DNA from: Brevundimonas pondensis
GTDB taxonomy: Bacteria > Pseudomonadota > Alphaproteobacteria > Caulobacterales > Caulobacteraceae
Assembly (NCBI RefSeq): GCF_017487345.1
Contig: NZ_CP062006.1
Span: forward strand, 1,928,001-1,992,000
DNA length: 64,000 nt
Direction of reading: 5' to 3'
Shown here: positions 1-8,548 of the stretch, piece after piece
Layout: every line of letters begins with the position of its first letter
How positions within the stretch are numbered: the stretch's first letter is position 1
Made by a program: the position numbers and the translations under genes
The notes under the pieces: generated by a model
The model's input: only the letters and a program-made list of their open reading frames with translations
Database searches by the model: none
What the model was told of the DNA's origin: nothing

Positions 1-382
1 CGCGAAAACGCGTTGCGACCGCGCCGATGAAGACGGCGGCGATGACGGCCAGATAGAGCAGGTTCGCCGGATTATCCTCAGACCCGATGATCCCCACCGC
101 CCCGTTGATCCAGACCAGCAGCACGGAGGCGAGGACGGCAAGACCCGCCCCGATGCGATAGGACCAGTCGCTCGACGCCCGCACCGCAAGCTCGGCGACG
201 ACGCCCGCACCGATCAGGATGACGCCTGCGAAGACAAAGTCTGACGTCGTCCATTGCACCTCGGCAGTGAACCGCATGGCGACGGCGGGCGTGACAAGAA
301 GGGCGGCGACCAGGGCCCAGCCAAGCAGGCGCAGCCTCTGGGTCACACGGTCATTTCGAGTCGGTTTGATGGTCCTGGTCAT
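1..382 (-). CDS. Putative multi-pass membrane protein, C-terminus cut by window edge
   Basis: The reading frame stays open from an ATG at 382-380 to the left edge, giving a 127-residue N-terminal fragment. After a short basic start (MTRTIKPTRNDR) come hydrophobic stretches typical of membrane helices (WALVAALLVTPAV; FVFAGVILIGAGVVAEL; IGAGLAVLASVLLVWI; LLYLAVIAAVFIGAV), so about four helices are seen before the edge. An internal GTG at 346 is an alternative start, but the ATG has a purine-rich AAGGCA just upstream. It is divergent from the winged-helix gene at 471. I do not recognise the family; the function is unknown. Confidence 0.6.
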   Translation of the reverse strand, partial: MTRTIKPTRNDRVTQRLRLLGWALVAALLVTPAVAMRFTAEVQWTTSDFVFAGVILIGAGVVAELAVRASSDWSYRIGAGLAVLASVLLVWINGAVGIIGSEDNPANLLYLAVIAAVFIGAVATRFR

Positions 383-388
383 TGCCTT

Positions 389-416
389 GGTTCCAGCCTT
401 GAGTGAGGCTGGAACC
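389..416. repeat. 10-bp inverted repeat between divergent genes
   Basis: GGTTCCAGCC at 389-398 and its exact reverse complement at 407-416 are separated by 8 bases. The element lies in the 88-bp gap between the divergent starts at 382 and 471. No T-run follows on either strand, so an operator or a 5' UTR hairpin is more likely than a terminator. The DNA-binding protein encoded next door at 471 is an obvious candidate binder, by inference only. Confidence 0.5.
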
Positions 417-470
417 CTGGGGACGTCGCCTGTGAGAGTCCTGAGCTCGAGATGAGGAAATCCTGAAATC

Positions 471-1574
471 GTGGCGGACGCCTACTATTTCGATCGCTTC
501 ATGCTGGATCCGGACAACCGCCGCCTCACCGAGGACGGGCGGACCGTCGAACTGTCGGGAAGGTATCTGGACGCGCTCGTCCTGCTGGTCGGCGAAGAGG
601 GCCGGCTCGTCACCAAGGGGCGCTTTCTGGAGGAGGTCTGGAAAGGCGCGCCGGTGACCGAGGAGGCGTTGACCCAGTGCGTCCGATCTCTTCGCAAGGT
701 CCTGGGCGACGAGGCTGCTCGGCCCCGGTTCATTGAGACCGCCCCCCGCCATGGCTATCGCTTCGTGGCGGCGGTGTCGCGAGGCCATCCGGCTGCATCC
801 GTCGGCCCCGAAACCGGATTGTCTCGCCTGGAGGTAGCCATACCGACGGCCGAAGAGACGCGACGGAGGGCCGTGGAGAGATTTGCTGGCCAGGGTCGCG
901 CCGGCCTGATCGGCGGGGGAGCAGCGGGTCTGGCGGGAGGCCTTGCCTACGGGTTCGTCGGCGTGGCGGATGGCGCCGGTGCGGCGGCGTCCGGATTACT
1001 GGTGCTCGCCGCTCTCACGGCTGCTGTCGGCATGATAGGCGGCGCAGGCGTCGGTCTGGGCGTGGGCGCCGCGGCCTTCACCTCGCGATGGCGGGGGTCG
1101 TGGTCTGTTGTCGGCGGCGCCTGCGGAGGCATGGCCGTGGGCGCCGTGGTCCGCCTGGCGGGACTGGACGCCTTCGCCCTCCTCTTCGGCTCAGCTCCCG
1201 GAGCGATGACCGGCGGAGGCGAAGGCATGCTGCTCGGCGCAGCAATCGGGGCGGGCGTCTGGGTCGCACAGGCACGGCGCCGACGGGTCGCGGTCCTGGC
1301 CGGCGCCGTCCTGACCGGTTCAGCCGGAGTGATCAGCGCCCTTCTCGGCGGTCGGCTCATGGGAGGAAGTCTTGCGGCCCTGGCGGCGCAGTTCCCGGGA
1401 GCGCGGCTCCGGATGGACCACCTGGGTCCACTTTTCGGCGAAACGGGGTTCGGGCCGACCAGTCAGGTCGTTACAGCCGGGCTTGAAGGCGCGCTCTTCG
1501 GCGCGGCCATGGTGCTGGCGCTGACACTGGAGCGGCGCCGTTACGCCGAAAGCGCCGCGGGGCCGACCATCTAG
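471..1574 (+). CDS. Winged-helix (OmpR/CadC-type) DNA-binding protein with hydrophobic glycine-rich C-terminus
   Basis: Residues about 10-100 form a Trans_reg_C winged helix: ELSGRYLDALVLLV, TEEALTQCVRSLRKVLGD and the closing RHGYRFVAAV are hallmark segments. The rest, from about residue 140, is a run of Gly/Ala-rich hydrophobic segments that probably cross the membrane repeatedly. There is no receiver domain, so this is closer to the ToxR/CadC group of membrane-linked one-component regulators than to response regulators. The start is GTG with GAGGAA about 10 bases upstream. The C-terminal region, with several glycine-zipper-like stretches, is not a known sensor domain to my eye. The target is unknown; the inverted repeat at 389-416 may be an autoregulatory site. 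Confidence 0.8.
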   Translation: MADAYYFDRFMLDPDNRRLTEDGRTVELSGRYLDALVLLVGEEGRLVTKGRFLEEVWKGAPVTEEALTQCVRSLRKVLGDEAARPRFIETAPRHGYRFVAAVSRGHPAASVGPETGLSRLEVAIPTAEETRRRAVERFAGQGRAGLIGGGAAGLAGGLAYGFVGVADGAGAAASGLLVLAALTAAVGMIGGAGVGLGVGAAAFTSRWRGSWSVVGGACGGMAVGAVVRLAGLDAFALLFGSAPGAMTGGGEGMLLGAAIGAGVWVAQARRRRVAVLAGAVLTGSAGVISALLGGRLMGGSLAALAAQFPGARLRMDHLGPLFGETGFGPTSQVVTAGLEGALFGAAMVLALTLERRRYAESAAGPTI

Positions 1575-1852
1575 ATTCGATCTCCATGGTCCTCGCGGCA
1601 CGCCCGCTCGGCTTTGCATTGGAGCGCCTCCGTGACGCGGCGGAACTTCGGGCTAGCGGCGGCCAGGCCCCGTCTGACCGACACCCTGGCGAGCACCATC
1701 ACGATCGCGCCTCCCGTCGGGCTTCAAACCCGTGGCGCCCTTTGCCGTCTCAGGCGTTGGTCAGCTTCACCGGAGGCGAACCGATCGACCGACCTGGCCC
1801 AAAATCATTCCTTCAGTCCGTCCGTGCCGGCGGGACCTCCGCATGGCGTCTG

Positions 1853-3841
1853 GTGAAAGACAGGGCGGATAGCCTCAGGACCTATGTGGTCGCCGAAGAC
1901 CCTGCCTGGCTGGCGCTCCGTCAGCCCGGCAAGCCGGAGGTCATCGCGGCGGGGATCACCCTGGCCGTGGCGCTTGGCTGTCTGTTGTTCCTGGTTCTGT
2001 TCGACTGGAACTGGGTTCGCGGCCCGATCGGTCGCGCGGCGTCCGCCTCGACGGGTCGCGAGGTCCTGTTGAACGGCGACCTCGATGTCAGGCTGTTCAG
2101 CTGGACCCCGTCGGCCAGCGTGCGCCGGCTCAGCGTCAGCGGCCCTGCCTGGGCGCGCGGCCAGAATACCGCCGAGGTCGAGCAGCTGGATGTCGCGGTT
2201 CGGTTGCGGCGCCTGTTCCTGGGCCAGATTGAAGTGACCTCCCTGACCGTGACGCGCCCGGTCGTCCATCTGATCGTTGATGATCAAGGACGCCGCAGCT
2301 GGGACCTGAATCCTGACCGACCCGACGACGGTCAGGGGGCCAGGCTGCCCGTCATCCAGAGTTTGGTGATCAACGAAGGTCGGCTGACGCTGGATGAGCA
2401 GCGCCGGGGCATGAAGCTTGACGCCATGATCACGGCGCGCGAGGCGCGCTCCCCTGAGGACGGCGAAAGCGGCTTCCTCCTCGACGGCAAGGGGACGATG
2501 AACGGCGCGCCGCTGACCCTTCGCGTCACGGGCGGCCCCTTCATCAATATTCGCCGCGACCGACCCTATGGCTTCACCGCCGATCTCGCGGGGGCTGGCT
2601 CCAGGCTTCAGGCCAAGGGCGCCATTACCCGCCCGTTCGACCTGGGACGGTTCAACGCCGTGCTTGAGTTGGAGGGGCAGGACCTGGCCGACATCTATCT
2701 TCTCACCGGGATCACCACGCCGAACACGCCCCCTTACAAGCTGAGCGGTAACCTGAGCCGAAACGGCTCCCTCTTCCGCTTCGCCGATTTCGGCGGTCGG
2801 GTCGGGTCGTCGGATCTGTCGGGTACGCTGGAGGTGAACAAGGTGGGCGAACGTCGCCGCGTCGACGCCGACCTGACCTCACGCTCGCTGGACATTGATG
2901 ACCTCGCGGCAGTCCTGGGCGCCCGTCCGCGGGTCACCAGCGGCGGCACTGTCGCGACCTCCGGCAAGCCCGGCAAGCTCTTGCCAGACGCCCCGCTGCG
3001 GACAGAACGGCTTCGCACCATGGACGGCGCCCTGACCTATCGCGCCGGTTCGGTGAAGACCAACGCCTTCGACATCCGGCAGGTGAGCCTCGGCGCCGAC
3101 CTCAAGGACGGCATACTGACGCTCAATCCCGTCTCCTTCACCTTCAATCGTGGAGAACTGAACGGGACGGCGCGGATCGACGCCAACCGGTCCACCCCCT
3201 ACAGCGCGATCGATTTCCGTCTGAGCGGCTATCCGCTCGAGTCGATCATTCCAGCGCGGGACGGCGCGCCAACCGTGACCGGCCGCGCCCTGGGTCGGGC
3301 GAAGCTGGAAGGCCCCGGCGCCTCCATCCATGAACTGGCGGCCAATTCCAAGGGGACCATAAGCCTGGTCGTTCCCCAGGGACGCATGCGGTCTGCCTTC
3401 GCTGAACTGCTGGGCATCAATGTCGGCGCGGGCGTGCGCAAGCTGCTGTCGGGGGATCAGTCGACTTCCGACATCCGCTGCGCCGTGGCGGAGTTCACGG
3501 TCGTCGGCGGCGTCGCCACCTCCCGCACCTTCGTGATCGACACGGATGTCGTCCTGGCCCAGGGCACAGGGACCATCGACTTGGGGGCAGAGACGCTGAA
3601 CCTCAGGCTCGACGGCGAAACCAAGAAGCCGCGGCTTCTGCGGGTCTGGGCGCCCATCACGGTCCGTGGCCCCCTCGCCTCCCCGCGCCTTGGCGTGGAC
3701 GCCTCAGCGGTGGCGACGCAGGGCGGCCTGGTCGGCGCCTTGGCGACCCTGGTCAACCCCGTTGCGGCGCTGCTGGGCTTCATCGATCCTGGCCTGGCGG
3801 AAGACGCCGACTGCGGCGCCTTGATCGCCAGCGCCCGTTGA
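1853..3841 (+). CDS. AsmA family protein
   Basis: One N-terminal transmembrane helix (VIAAGITLAVALGCLLFLVLF) is followed by a long beta-rich periplasmic region. Family hallmarks include the N-terminal FDWNWVRGPI and GREVLLNGDLDVRL segments and a C-terminal region with GTGTIDLGAETLNLRL and ITVRGPLASPRLGVD. AsmA-like proteins are inner-membrane-anchored bridge proteins linked to outer-membrane lipid homeostasis; the exact role here is not known. The frame is open from 1586, but the residues before about 1850 look non-coding and no ATG lies in frame. I placed the start at GTG 1853 (MKDRADSLRTY), giving 662 residues. The start is uncertain; the family call is solid. Confidence 0.8.
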   Translation: MKDRADSLRTYVVAEDPAWLALRQPGKPEVIAAGITLAVALGCLLFLVLFDWNWVRGPIGRAASASTGREVLLNGDLDVRLFSWTPSASVRRLSVSGPAWARGQNTAEVEQLDVAVRLRRLFLGQIEVTSLTVTRPVVHLIVDDQGRRSWDLNPDRPDDGQGARLPVIQSLVINEGRLTLDEQRRGMKLDAMITAREARSPEDGESGFLLDGKGTMNGAPLTLRVTGGPFINIRRDRPYGFTADLAGAGSRLQAKGAITRPFDLGRFNAVLELEGQDLADIYLLTGITTPNTPPYKLSGNLSRNGSLFRFADFGGRVGSSDLSGTLEVNKVGERRRVDADLTSRSLDIDDLAAVLGARPRVTSGGTVATSGKPGKLLPDAPLRTERLRTMDGALTYRAGSVKTNAFDIRQVSLGADLKDGILTLNPVSFTFNRGELNGTARIDANRSTPYSAIDFRLSGYPLESIIPARDGAPTVTGRALGRAKLEGPGASIHELAANSKGTISLVVPQGRMRSAFAELLGINVGAGVRKLLSGDQSTSDIRCAVAEFTVVGGVATSRTFVIDTDVVLAQGTGTIDLGAETLNLRLDGETKKPRLLRVWAPITVRGPLASPRLGVDASAVATQGGLVGALATLVNPVAALLGFIDPGLAEDADCGALIASAR

Positions 3842-3934
3842 ACTGATGGCCCCGCCGGCTCTCGCGCCAGAAACGGAACCCAGCCCCGCGCGATTTGTTC
3901 GCACGGCGCAACAGCTCGAAATGGTCTCCTGGCG

Positions 3935-4876
3935 GTGACTGAAGAAATGATCTCTGGACGCGATATCGTCATCATCGGCGCCGGGCCCGCAGGCCTGACA
4001 GCAGCCCTCTACCTGGCGAGATACCGTCGGGCCCCGCTCGTGCTGCACGACGGGTCCAGCCGCGCGCTCCGGATTCCCCTCACGCACAATGCTCCAGGAT
4101 TTCCCGATGGTGTTCGGGGACCCGACCTGATCGCGCGCATGACGCGCCATGCTGTCCAGTATGGCGCGGTCGTGGAAGAGGCGAAGGTGACTACAGTCGA
4201 AGCGATATCCGGCGGGTTTCGCCTGAATCTTGAGGACGGCTCGACCCGAGAGAGCCGGGCCGTCATTCTCGCTACGGGGATAGACCTCAACCAGGTCGAT
4301 CTGCCGGGCGCGGTTCATGAGGCGGCGATCCGAGCGGGGGTGCTTCGCTATTGCCCCGTCTGCGACGGATATGAGCACTTGGACAAAAGGATCGGCGTGA
4401 TCGGTTGCGACACCAACGGCGCCAGCGAGGCCCTCTTCCTGCGACAATACTCGAACGACATCACCCTGATGCCGCTCAGCCATTCCGAACTCGCCCCTGC
4501 CCAGATCCAGGAGTTGGCCGCCGCCGAAATCAAGGTGGAAACGGGCGCCCTGATCGCTGTGGCGCCCGGACCAAACCACATCGGCGTCCTGCTCGAGGAT
4601 CGCGCGCGTCTGGAGTTCGACGTCATCTATCCCGCGCTGGGATATCGGCCACGTTCAAGCCTGGCGCAGCAACTCGGGATCGACCTTACCGAGGCTGGCT
4701 GCGTGACCGCCGCCTGCGTCGCCGACAGCGGGGTTCCCGGCTTCTTCGCCGCCGGAGACGTCGTGGAAGGCTTGGACCAGATCAGCGTCGCCATGGGCCA
4801 CGGCGCCGTGGCGGCGACCAAGGCCCACAACTGGCTGCGCGAACAGGACCAGGACACGCTCCAGAACAAGGATTAG
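3935..4876 (+). CDS. Thioredoxin-reductase-like FAD-dependent oxidoreductase
   Basis: A 313-residue two-domain flavoprotein. The FAD dinucleotide motif GAGPAG is at residues 15-20, a redox-active CPVC lies at 140-143, and the C-terminal FAD signature FAAGDVVEG is present. The order matches TrxB. The NADPH-binding half is atypical: the usual GGGxxA is replaced by IGCDTNGA (around 157-163), and the HRR basic motif that binds the 2'-phosphate is absent. It may use another electron donor or act on a different disulfide. A start at ATG 3947 is equally possible. A GGAAC-N16-TGTT sequence at 3875-3899 resembles a stress promoter, but its -10 base is off consensus. Confidence 0.8.
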   Translation: MTEEMISGRDIVIIGAGPAGLTAALYLARYRRAPLVLHDGSSRALRIPLTHNAPGFPDGVRGPDLIARMTRHAVQYGAVVEEAKVTTVEAISGGFRLNLEDGSTRESRAVILATGIDLNQVDLPGAVHEAAIRAGVLRYCPVCDGYEHLDKRIGVIGCDTNGASEALFLRQYSNDITLMPLSHSELAPAQIQELAAAEIKVETGALIAVAPGPNHIGVLLEDRARLEFDVIYPALGYRPRSSLAQQLGIDLTEAGCVTAACVADSGVPGFFAAGDVVEGLDQISVAMGHGAVAATKAHNWLREQDQDTLQNKD

Positions 4877-4960
4877 AGCCGCCAGCTTCTCAACTGCCGC
4901 TCCGAACTCAGCGGTGGCGCATGCCGCCATCGAGTTCCTCTGCGCCCTCCTGAACTCAGA

Positions 4961-4985
4961 GGAACGGCGGTCCAGCCGCCACGTT
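4961..4985 (+). promoter_or_regulatory. Predicted sigma-EcfG promoter facing an antisense region
   Basis: GGAAC at 4961-4965, a 16-base spacer, then CGTT at 4982-4985 is an exact match to the alphaproteobacterial general-stress promoter. Transcription should begin near 4992 and run into the 3' end of the oppositely oriented gene at 5085-5423. No convincing protein gene follows; an ATG at 4994 opens a 71-codon frame lacking coding character. It may drive a leaderless small protein or a stress-induced antisense RNA. Confidence 0.5.
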
Positions 4986-5084
4986 GCGGCCCCATGAGCG
5001 AACTTATTGCGAACTTCGTCGGGTCGGCTGCGTCCATTGCTCCATCACCAGCTTTGCGCCTAGCGACAACGCGAGCCCGCTCGC

Positions 5085-5423
5085 TTATGAGATTGCGATC
5101 ACACGCGAGGACGAGGCAGGCGCAGCGCCAGCCAATGCATCGGCGATACGGTTCAGAAAGACGAGCCGCCGCTCCGCAGCGTCTTCGAGATTGGCGCCCT
5201 TCAACATGACGCGGCCTGAGAATTCGGGCGCGAGTTCTCGCAATCGTTCCACCAGAGCTTTGAGATGACCTGGAGTCTTGCGATCATCCATGATGACGGC
5301 GTGAGCGCGAGCGTCGGACAGCCTCTTTTCGACATCACCCTGCACGTTCTGGCCGAGTTCGGAGCGGCCAGCCATCTGCACAAAGTCATGGGCGTAAAGT
5401 CGAACGTAGGCGTCTTCTATCAT
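5085..5423 (-). CDS. Conserved-looking hypothetical protein, 112 aa
   Basis: The ATG at 5423 (MIEDAYVRLYAHDF) is preceded by TTAAGG at good spacing, which is better than the upstream in-frame start at 5480. The protein is soluble, with a mixed alpha/beta composition (AHAVIMDDRKTPGHLK, SGRVMLKGANLEDAAERR, LNRIADALAG). I do not recognise the family. Base composition is somewhat less GC-rich than its neighbours. A predicted stress promoter at 4961 points at its 3' end from the opposite strand, so it may be subject to antisense transcription. Confidence 0.55.
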   Translation of the reverse strand: MIEDAYVRLYAHDFVQMAGRSELGQNVQGDVEKRLSDARAHAVIMDDRKTPGHLKALVERLRELAPEFSGRVMLKGANLEDAAERRLVFLNRIADALAGAAPASSSRVIAIS

Positions 5424-5806
5424 GTTGTACCTTAAGGAATCGGCCGAACGGCTTGCCGCAAAGGTCAAAGCCCGTGTCAAGGAAAGTCACCTTCCGGGCG
5501 TTGGCCTGAGCGATAGATGGTGATCATAAGGGCGCGGCGCTACCGTCCCCCAGATTATGGAGCCAGGTTCGATCCTTCGACCGTTAGATTCAGGGGTCGC
5601 ACGCTTGATCACTGATCCAAAAAAACGCCCCCCACCATCTAGGGTGAGGGGCAAGCGCTTAGGTTCGCCACGAGAAGAAGAGTTGATCAAGCTGGCCCTT
5701 TGCACCCCCAGTCTTCGACCGGCCAGGAGCAGCTGGCCTGCAGGGAAGACCAGGACGCGATCCTGCCTCCGCCCCCTGGAAGGACGGCGGACAACCCAGG
5801 ACCGGA
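5424..5806. other. Non-coding gap of 383 bases
   Basis: No credible gene is seen on either strand. The stretch contains a rho-independent terminator for the leftward repair operon (5619-5652, listed separately). It also has a GGTTCGATCC element near 5562 that resembles a tRNA T-loop but lacks the rest of a tRNA. Nothing else is recognisable. Confidence 0.5.
5619..5652 (-). terminator. Rho-independent terminator of the udgX operon
   Basis: Read on the minus strand, GCCCC at 5652-5648 pairs with GGGGC at 5631-5627, and CACC pairs with GGTG inside, with one bulged base. The hairpin is followed directly by a run of seven T residues (5625-5619). It lies about 155 bases downstream of the stop codon of the UdgX gene. 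Confidence 0.75.
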
Positions 5807-7252
5807 TCAAGCCAGCCCCGCTTCTCTCCTCGCCATCTTCAGGTCTTCGACGAGGGTCGCATGGGCGCGGCGACGGGCTTCAGGATCGGGCACACGCAAG
5901 ACAAAGGCGGGATGGAGCGTCAGCAAGACGCGCGCGCCGTCCGACGTTTCAATCAGCGCGCCACGCTCCGCCATGACGGAGGGCTTTCGTCCCAGGACCG
6001 CCAGGCCCGCCGTCGCCCCCATGGCGAGGATCAGCCGCGGTTTGACGAGCCTGCGCTCCTGGTCCAGCCACCAACGGCAGGCCTGGACCTCGCCCGCTTC
6101 GGGCGTCTTGTGCAGGCGACGCTTGCCGCGCGGCTCATGCTTGAAGTGCTTGACCGCATTGGTCAGGTAGACCGCTCCTCGTTGGACGCCCGCTTCAGCA
6201 AGGGCGGCGTCGAGAACCTGACCTGCCGGTCCGACGAAGGGCTGTCCCGCCAGGTCTTCATGATCGCCCGGCTGCTCGCCGACAATCATCAGACGCGCCT
6301 CGCGCGGTCCCTGTCCGCAGACACCCTGGGTCGCATCCCGCCAAAGGGGGCAGCGACGGCAGTTCTGCACGCCTCGCTCCAGGTCCGCCGGTTCCAAAGC
6401 GACAAGCTCATCGGTCGACGTCCGATCTACGGTCGGCGGACGCAGGCGCTGGAACTTCTCATTGGGAAGGGAGGAAGGCTCGGAGACCATGACCTCGGTG
6501 CGGCTCGCCGCCGAGGCCACCAGTTCGGGGATCAGAGACGCCTCGGGGAGGTTCTTCCAATACTGCTTCGGCATCTCCGACTGCATCATGCGCGTGCGCA
6601 GACGCGCCGGATTGAAGGTCGAGGCGTAGTAGGTGCGCCAGAAATCCTCGACCTCGTCGTCCTGCGGCGCCTCCTCCTGTCGTCCCGGCGGGCCAAAGGC
6701 GAGCCCCTCGCCGTCCCAGTGGGCGGTCCCGTCAGGGGTAAGAATGCTCCACCGCATCGTGCTGTAGCGTCGCGCGAAGAAGGGGGCGGTCTTCTCCAGA
6801 ACGCGATGCGCCGGCTCGAACCAGGCGACCCAGAGGTCGCCTTGTGCATCCCTTGTCTCGCGAAAACGGACGAAGGCCTTCATCTTGTGGCTGGCGCGGC
6901 GCACGTTCTTCACCCGCTCGGCCGCGGCGGCGACATCAGGGTCGGAGACCACCCGCATCAGATCGGGCTCGTCCCGCAGCCGCCACAGCAAACGGTACAT
7001 CAGGTCGAACCGGTCCGGCGCGCGATGCAGGATTAGGTCGCCTGCCGTCTCCATGAAGGTTCGAGGGACGACAAAGGCATCGTCCACGGCGACCGCGCCC
7101 GGCCCCTCATCAGCGTCGAAAAGCCCGCCCTGGACCGACCCGGCCGTGACAAAGCGCGCGCTGGCGGGTTCGACGCCCGCAAGGCGCAGCCGGCGCGCGG
7201 CCGCCTTCCATCCGGAAAAATCCGTCTCGTTCGCCAGGCTGATGGTGCGCAT
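5807..7252 (-). CDS. UdgX-family uracil-DNA binding protein with N-terminal SplB-partner domain
   Basis: A 481-residue fusion. Residues about 1-230 resemble the DUF4130 partner domain found with SplB-like radical SAM proteins (ending KNLPEASLIPEL). Residues about 285-481 are a uracil-DNA glycosylase fold of the UdgX type: iron-sulfur cysteines C298/C301 (NCRRCPLW), GEQPGD at 325-330 and the diagnostic GKRRLH motif ending at H381. In characterised UdgX the motif is KRRIH and its histidine forms a covalent bond to uracil-derived abasic DNA; here I is replaced by L. Its start overlaps the stop of the upstream radical SAM gene by one base (TGATG), so the two are translationally coupled. The operon carries a LexA-type box, suggesting SOS control. 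Confidence 0.9.
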   Translation of the reverse strand: MRTISLANETDFSGWKAAARRLRLAGVEPASARFVTAGSVQGGLFDADEGPGAVAVDDAFVVPRTFMETAGDLILHRAPDRFDLMYRLLWRLRDEPDLMRVVSDPDVAAAAERVKNVRRASHKMKAFVRFRETRDAQGDLWVAWFEPAHRVLEKTAPFFARRYSTMRWSILTPDGTAHWDGEGLAFGPPGRQEEAPQDDEVEDFWRTYYASTFNPARLRTRMMQSEMPKQYWKNLPEASLIPELVASAASRTEVMVSEPSSLPNEKFQRLRPPTVDRTSTDELVALEPADLERGVQNCRRCPLWRDATQGVCGQGPREARLMIVGEQPGDHEDLAGQPFVGPAGQVLDAALAEAGVQRGAVYLTNAVKHFKHEPRGKRRLHKTPEAGEVQACRWWLDQERRLVKPRLILAMGATAGLAVLGRKPSVMAERGALIETSDGARVLLTLHPAFVLRVPDPEARRRAHATLVEDLKMARREAGLA

Positions 7253-8493
7253 CAGAACAGGCTCAGCTGTTCCGGCGCGCGCCTGGGGGCCAGCCGGGCG
7301 CGAAGGTCAGCGGCGTCCGTCAATCCTCCGGGCGTCCAGTCCAGGGCGACGATCCAGGGGCGCACCTTGTCTATGGAACGCGTCAGACGCGCCACGTCCT
7401 CCAGGCGCAGGGTGCGATAGCGGCGGACCGACAGGATGCGATCCACCGCCTTCACCCCCAGCCCCGGCACGCGCAACAGATCTTCGCGCGAGGCCTGATT
7501 GACGTCCGTCGGAAAGACGTCGCGCCGCTTCAACGCCCAGGCCAGCTTGGGATCGACCGCCAGGTCCAGCATGCCGTCCGACGCCCCCTCCCCGATCTCG
7601 GGCGCGGTGAAGCCGTAGAAGCGCATCAGCCAGTCGGCCTGATAGAGGCGATGCTCGCGCATGAGCGGGGGTTTCGACAGCGGCAGGATGCTGGAGCTGT
7701 CGGGAATGGGGCTGAAGGCCGAATAATAGACCCGGCGCAGGCCGTAGCCGCCATAGAGAGAGGCGCTGCGGTCCAGGATTTCCGTGTCCGGCGCCCCGTC
7801 CGCCCCCACGATCAGCTGGGTCGACTGGCCCGCCGGCGCAAAAGCCGGCGGACGGACCCGGTCCCTCTTCTCGGGCCTGGCCGCTTCCAGCCTCAGCCTT
7901 ACCTGTCCCATGGTCTTGCGGATCAGGCGGGCGTCCTTTTCGGGCGCCAGGCGCCCCAGGGCCTCGTCGCGCGGCAGCTCGATATTGGCCGACAGACGGT
8001 CGGCGTAACGGCCCGCCAGCGCCACCAGTCGTTCGTCCGCCTCCGGGATCAGCTTGAGGTGGATATAGCCTCGAAAATCATGGTCCTCGCGCAGGCGACG
8101 CGCGACCTCGACCAGCTGCTCCATCGTATAGTCGCCCGAGCGGACGACGCCGGACGAGAGAAACAGCCCCTCGATATAGTTGCGCTTGTAGAAGGCCAGC
8201 GTCAGGTCGACGACCTCCTCGACCGTGAACCGCGCCCGTTCGACGTTCGAAGACGACCGATTGATGCAGTAGACGCAGTCGTAGATGCAGAAGTTGGTCA
8301 GCAGTATCTTCAGCAGGCTGACGCAGCGCCCGTCCGGCGTATAGGCGTGGCAGATTCCCATGCCCTCGGTCGAACCCACCCCCTTGCCGTCGAGGGAGTT
8401 GCGTTTGGGGGCGCCGGACGACGCGCACGAGGCGTCATACTTGGCCGCATCGGACAGGATGGAGAGCTTTCGTCGAAGTTCGATACGCGCCAT
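7252..8493 (-). CDS. Putative DNA modification/repair radical SAM protein (SplB-like)
   Basis: The radical SAM cluster motif C-x3-C-x2-C is at C69, C73 and C76 (FCIYDCVYC). The N-terminus (KLSILSDAAKYDASC) is typical of this family (TIGR03916 type). A helix-hairpin-helix DNA-binding motif (LLRVPGLGVKAVDRIL) lies near the C-terminus, about residue 350. The family is predicted to repair or modify DNA with a 5'-deoxyadenosyl radical, by analogy with spore photoproduct lyase; the substrate is not established. It is the first gene of a two-gene operon with UdgX. The ATG at 8493 sits only two bases from a GTTC-N7-GTTC box, leaving little room for a leader, so transcription may be near-leaderless. 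Confidence 0.88.
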   Translation of the reverse strand: MARIELRRKLSILSDAAKYDASCASSGAPKRNSLDGKGVGSTEGMGICHAYTPDGRCVSLLKILLTNFCIYDCVYCINRSSSNVERARFTVEEVVDLTLAFYKRNYIEGLFLSSGVVRSGDYTMEQLVEVARRLREDHDFRGYIHLKLIPEADERLVALAGRYADRLSANIELPRDEALGRLAPEKDARLIRKTMGQVRLRLEAARPEKRDRVRPPAFAPAGQSTQLIVGADGAPDTEILDRSASLYGGYGLRRVYYSAFSPIPDSSSILPLSKPPLMREHRLYQADWLMRFYGFTAPEIGEGASDGMLDLAVDPKLAWALKRRDVFPTDVNQASREDLLRVPGLGVKAVDRILSVRRYRTLRLEDVARLTRSIDKVRPWIVALDWTPGGLTDAADLRARLAPRRAPEQLSLF

Positions 8494-8495
8494 TT

Positions 8496-8510
8496 GTTCA
8501 TGATACGTTC
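8496..8510. promoter_or_regulatory. LexA (SOS) operator, GTTC-N7-GTTC
   Basis: GTTC at 8496-8499 and GTTC at 8507-8510 with exactly seven bases between form the known alphaproteobacterial LexA box. It lies immediately upstream of the leftward radical SAM/UdgX operon, where LexA binding would block its transcription. DNA-repair function of both genes fits SOS control. Confidence 0.75.
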
Positions 8511-8548
8511 CAATGACGAAGAGGTACAGCGTGGCCGTAAACCCTGGG

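Noticed and set aside
4994..5209. 71-codon plus-strand frame after the 4961 promoter
   Set aside because: Runs antisense through a better gene, changes to Arg-rich low-quality sequence; kept only as a possibility in the findings.
5555..5580. tRNA T-loop-like sequence GGTTCGATCC
   Set aside because: No matching acceptor, D or anticodon arms on either strand.
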